NCBI GenBank assembly: GCA_942159475.1
Contig: OW804096.1
Location: forward strand, 15,338,906-15,402,905
Source of the DNA: Sthenelais limicola
Lineage: Eukaryota > Annelida > Polychaeta > Phyllodocida > Sigalionidae
Length of the DNA stretch: 64,000 nt
Reading direction: 5' to 3'
Within the stretch, counting starts at the first letter, position 1. Every line of letters starts with the position of its first letter. Made by a program: the position numbers and the translations under genes. Under the pieces are notes generated by a model. The model was not told the origin of the DNA. It searched no databases and saw only the letters and a program-made list of their open reading frames with translations. Of the stretch, positions 62,786 to 64,000 are shown one piece after another.

Positions 62786-64000
62786 CCTTCACTTTCTCTC
62801 TTTACCTCTCCTTCTCTTTCTACTCCTCCCCTTCTCTTTCTACACCTCTCCTTCTCTTTCTCCACCTCTCCTTCTCTTTCTCCACCTCTCCTTTTCTTTC
62901 TCCACCTCCCCTTCTTTCTCCACCTCTCCTTCTCTTTCTCCACCTCTCCTTCTCTTTCTCCACCTCTCCTTCTCTTTCTACATCTCCCATTCTCTTTCTA
63001 CATCTCTCCTTCTCTTTCTACACCTCTCCTTCTCTTTCTACACCTCTCCTTCTCTTTCTACACCTCTCCTTCTCTTTCTACATCTCCCATTCTCTTTCTC
63101 TCTCTACTCCTCTCCTTCTCTTTCTAAACCTTCTTCTCTTTCTCCACCTCTCCTTCTCTTTCTCCATCTCTCCTTCTCTTTCTACACCTCTCCTCTCACT
63201 ACATCTCCCCTTCTCTTTCTCCAGCTCTCCTTCTCTCTCTACTCCTCTCCTTCTCTTTCACATCTCTCCTTCTCTTTCTCCACCTCTCCTTCTCTTTCTC
63301 CACCTCTCCTTCTCTTTCTACATCTCCCCTTCTCTTTCTACATCTCTCCTTCTCTTTCTCCACCTCTCCTTCTCTTTCTCCACCTCTCCTTCTCTTTCTC
63401 CACCTCTCCTTCTCTTTCTCCACCTCTCCTTCTCTTTCTACACCTCTCCTTCTCTTTCTCCACCTCTCCTTCTCTTTCTCCACCTCTCCTTCTCTTTCTC
63501 CACCTCTCCTTCTCTTTCTACACCTCTCCTTCTTTCTCCACCTCTCCTTCACTTTCTCTCTTTACTCCTCTCCTTCTACATCTCCCCTTCTCTTTCTACA
63601 TCTCCCCTTCTTTCTCCACCTCTCCTTCTCTTTCTCTCTTTACCTCTCCTTCTCTTTCTCCATCTCTCCTTCTCATTCTCTCTTTACTCTTCTCCTTCTA
63701 CATCTCTCCTTCTCTTTCTACATCTCCCCTTCTTTCTCCACCTCTCCTTCTTTCTCTCTTTACCTCTCCTTCTTTCTCCATCTCTCCTTCTCATTCTCTC
63801 TTTACTCTTCTCCTACACCTCTCCTTCTCTTTCTCCACCTCTCCTTCTCTTTCTCCACCTCTCCTTCACTTTCTCTCTTTACCTCTCCTTCTCTTTCTCC
63901 ACCTCTCCTTCACTTTCTCTCTTTACCTCTCCTTCTCTTTCTCCACCTCTCCTTCTCTTTCTACACCACCCCTTCTCTTTCTCCACCTCTCCTTCTCTTT
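62786..64000. repeat. Pyrimidine-rich minisatellite, about 20-bp unit, running off the window
   Basis: CTCCTTCTCTTTCTCCACCT and CTCCTTCTCTTTCTACATCT units alternate for over 1.2 kb without unique sequence. The array continues beyond the window end. Confidence 0.95.

Noticed and set aside
62000..63552. MSLSHYLS and KEKERWRKK repeat proteins
   Set aside because: Minisatellite translations.
1..64000. tRNA, rRNA or spliceosomal RNA genes
   Set aside because: No cloverleaf, 5S-like or snRNA-like segment was recognised by reading; a covariance-model search was not possible here.

Overview
The window is eukaryotic, almost certainly from an invertebrate animal. It holds spliced exons of an insulin-receptor-like gene, introns of 15-30 kb packed with short inverted-repeat elements and microsatellites, and a DIRS-type tyrosine-recombinase retrotransposon. 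A mollusc or other lophotrochozoan is my best guess, because a GTGAGTGAG/TTTACGCC retroposon of the kind I recall from mollusc genomes occurs six times; this is recollection, not proof. Two N runs of exactly 200 bases mark scaffold joins.

Host gene. Three minus-strand exons belong to one insulin/IGF-receptor-family gene: the L1 domain (52795-53361), the first part of the furin-like cysteine-rich region (22467-22642) and its second part (7624-7807). All acceptors and donors are canonical, the phases chain correctly (1-1, 1-0, 0-1), and the joined product runs without a break from the L1 domain to the end of the cysteine-rich region. The signal-peptide exon (to the right) and the L2, FnIII and kinase exons (to the left of base 1) are not seen.

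Mobile DNA. 56557-61933 is an apparently intact DIRS element on the minus strand: a fused Gag-RT-RNase H ORF, an overlapping tyrosine-recombinase ORF, inverted terminal repeats and an internal complementary region. The introns carry several dispersed short families, named here for convenience. A: about 235 bp, ends GGGTCAG/CTGACCC, 4-bp target duplications, over 20 copies. B: about 205 bp, ends CA(G/C)TCTAGG, about 40 copies in two subfamilies. C: about 190 bp retroposon with 8-13 bp duplications. D, E, F and G: rarer inverted-repeat elements seen two or three times each. H: a 1.1 kb TTAA-flanked insertion nested in a C copy; a second TTAA-flanked insertion sits in another C copy. P: a 1.08 kb TA-flanked inverted-repeat element that carries an exon-like ORF.

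Tandem DNA. Long purine/pyrimidine arrays occupy about 15-19.8, 25.3-26, 28.7-30, 33.4-36.4, 38.2-38.8, 53.6-55.3 and 62-64 kb. Several grow directly out of B elements. There is also a GATA-bearing higher-order repeat (19.9-20.7 kb), a 14-16 bp minisatellite (21.2 kb) and a 185-bp satellite-like array (36.6-37.4 kb). The long open frames in these arrays are by-products of repeats without stop codons. I saw no tRNA, rRNA or CRISPR array.
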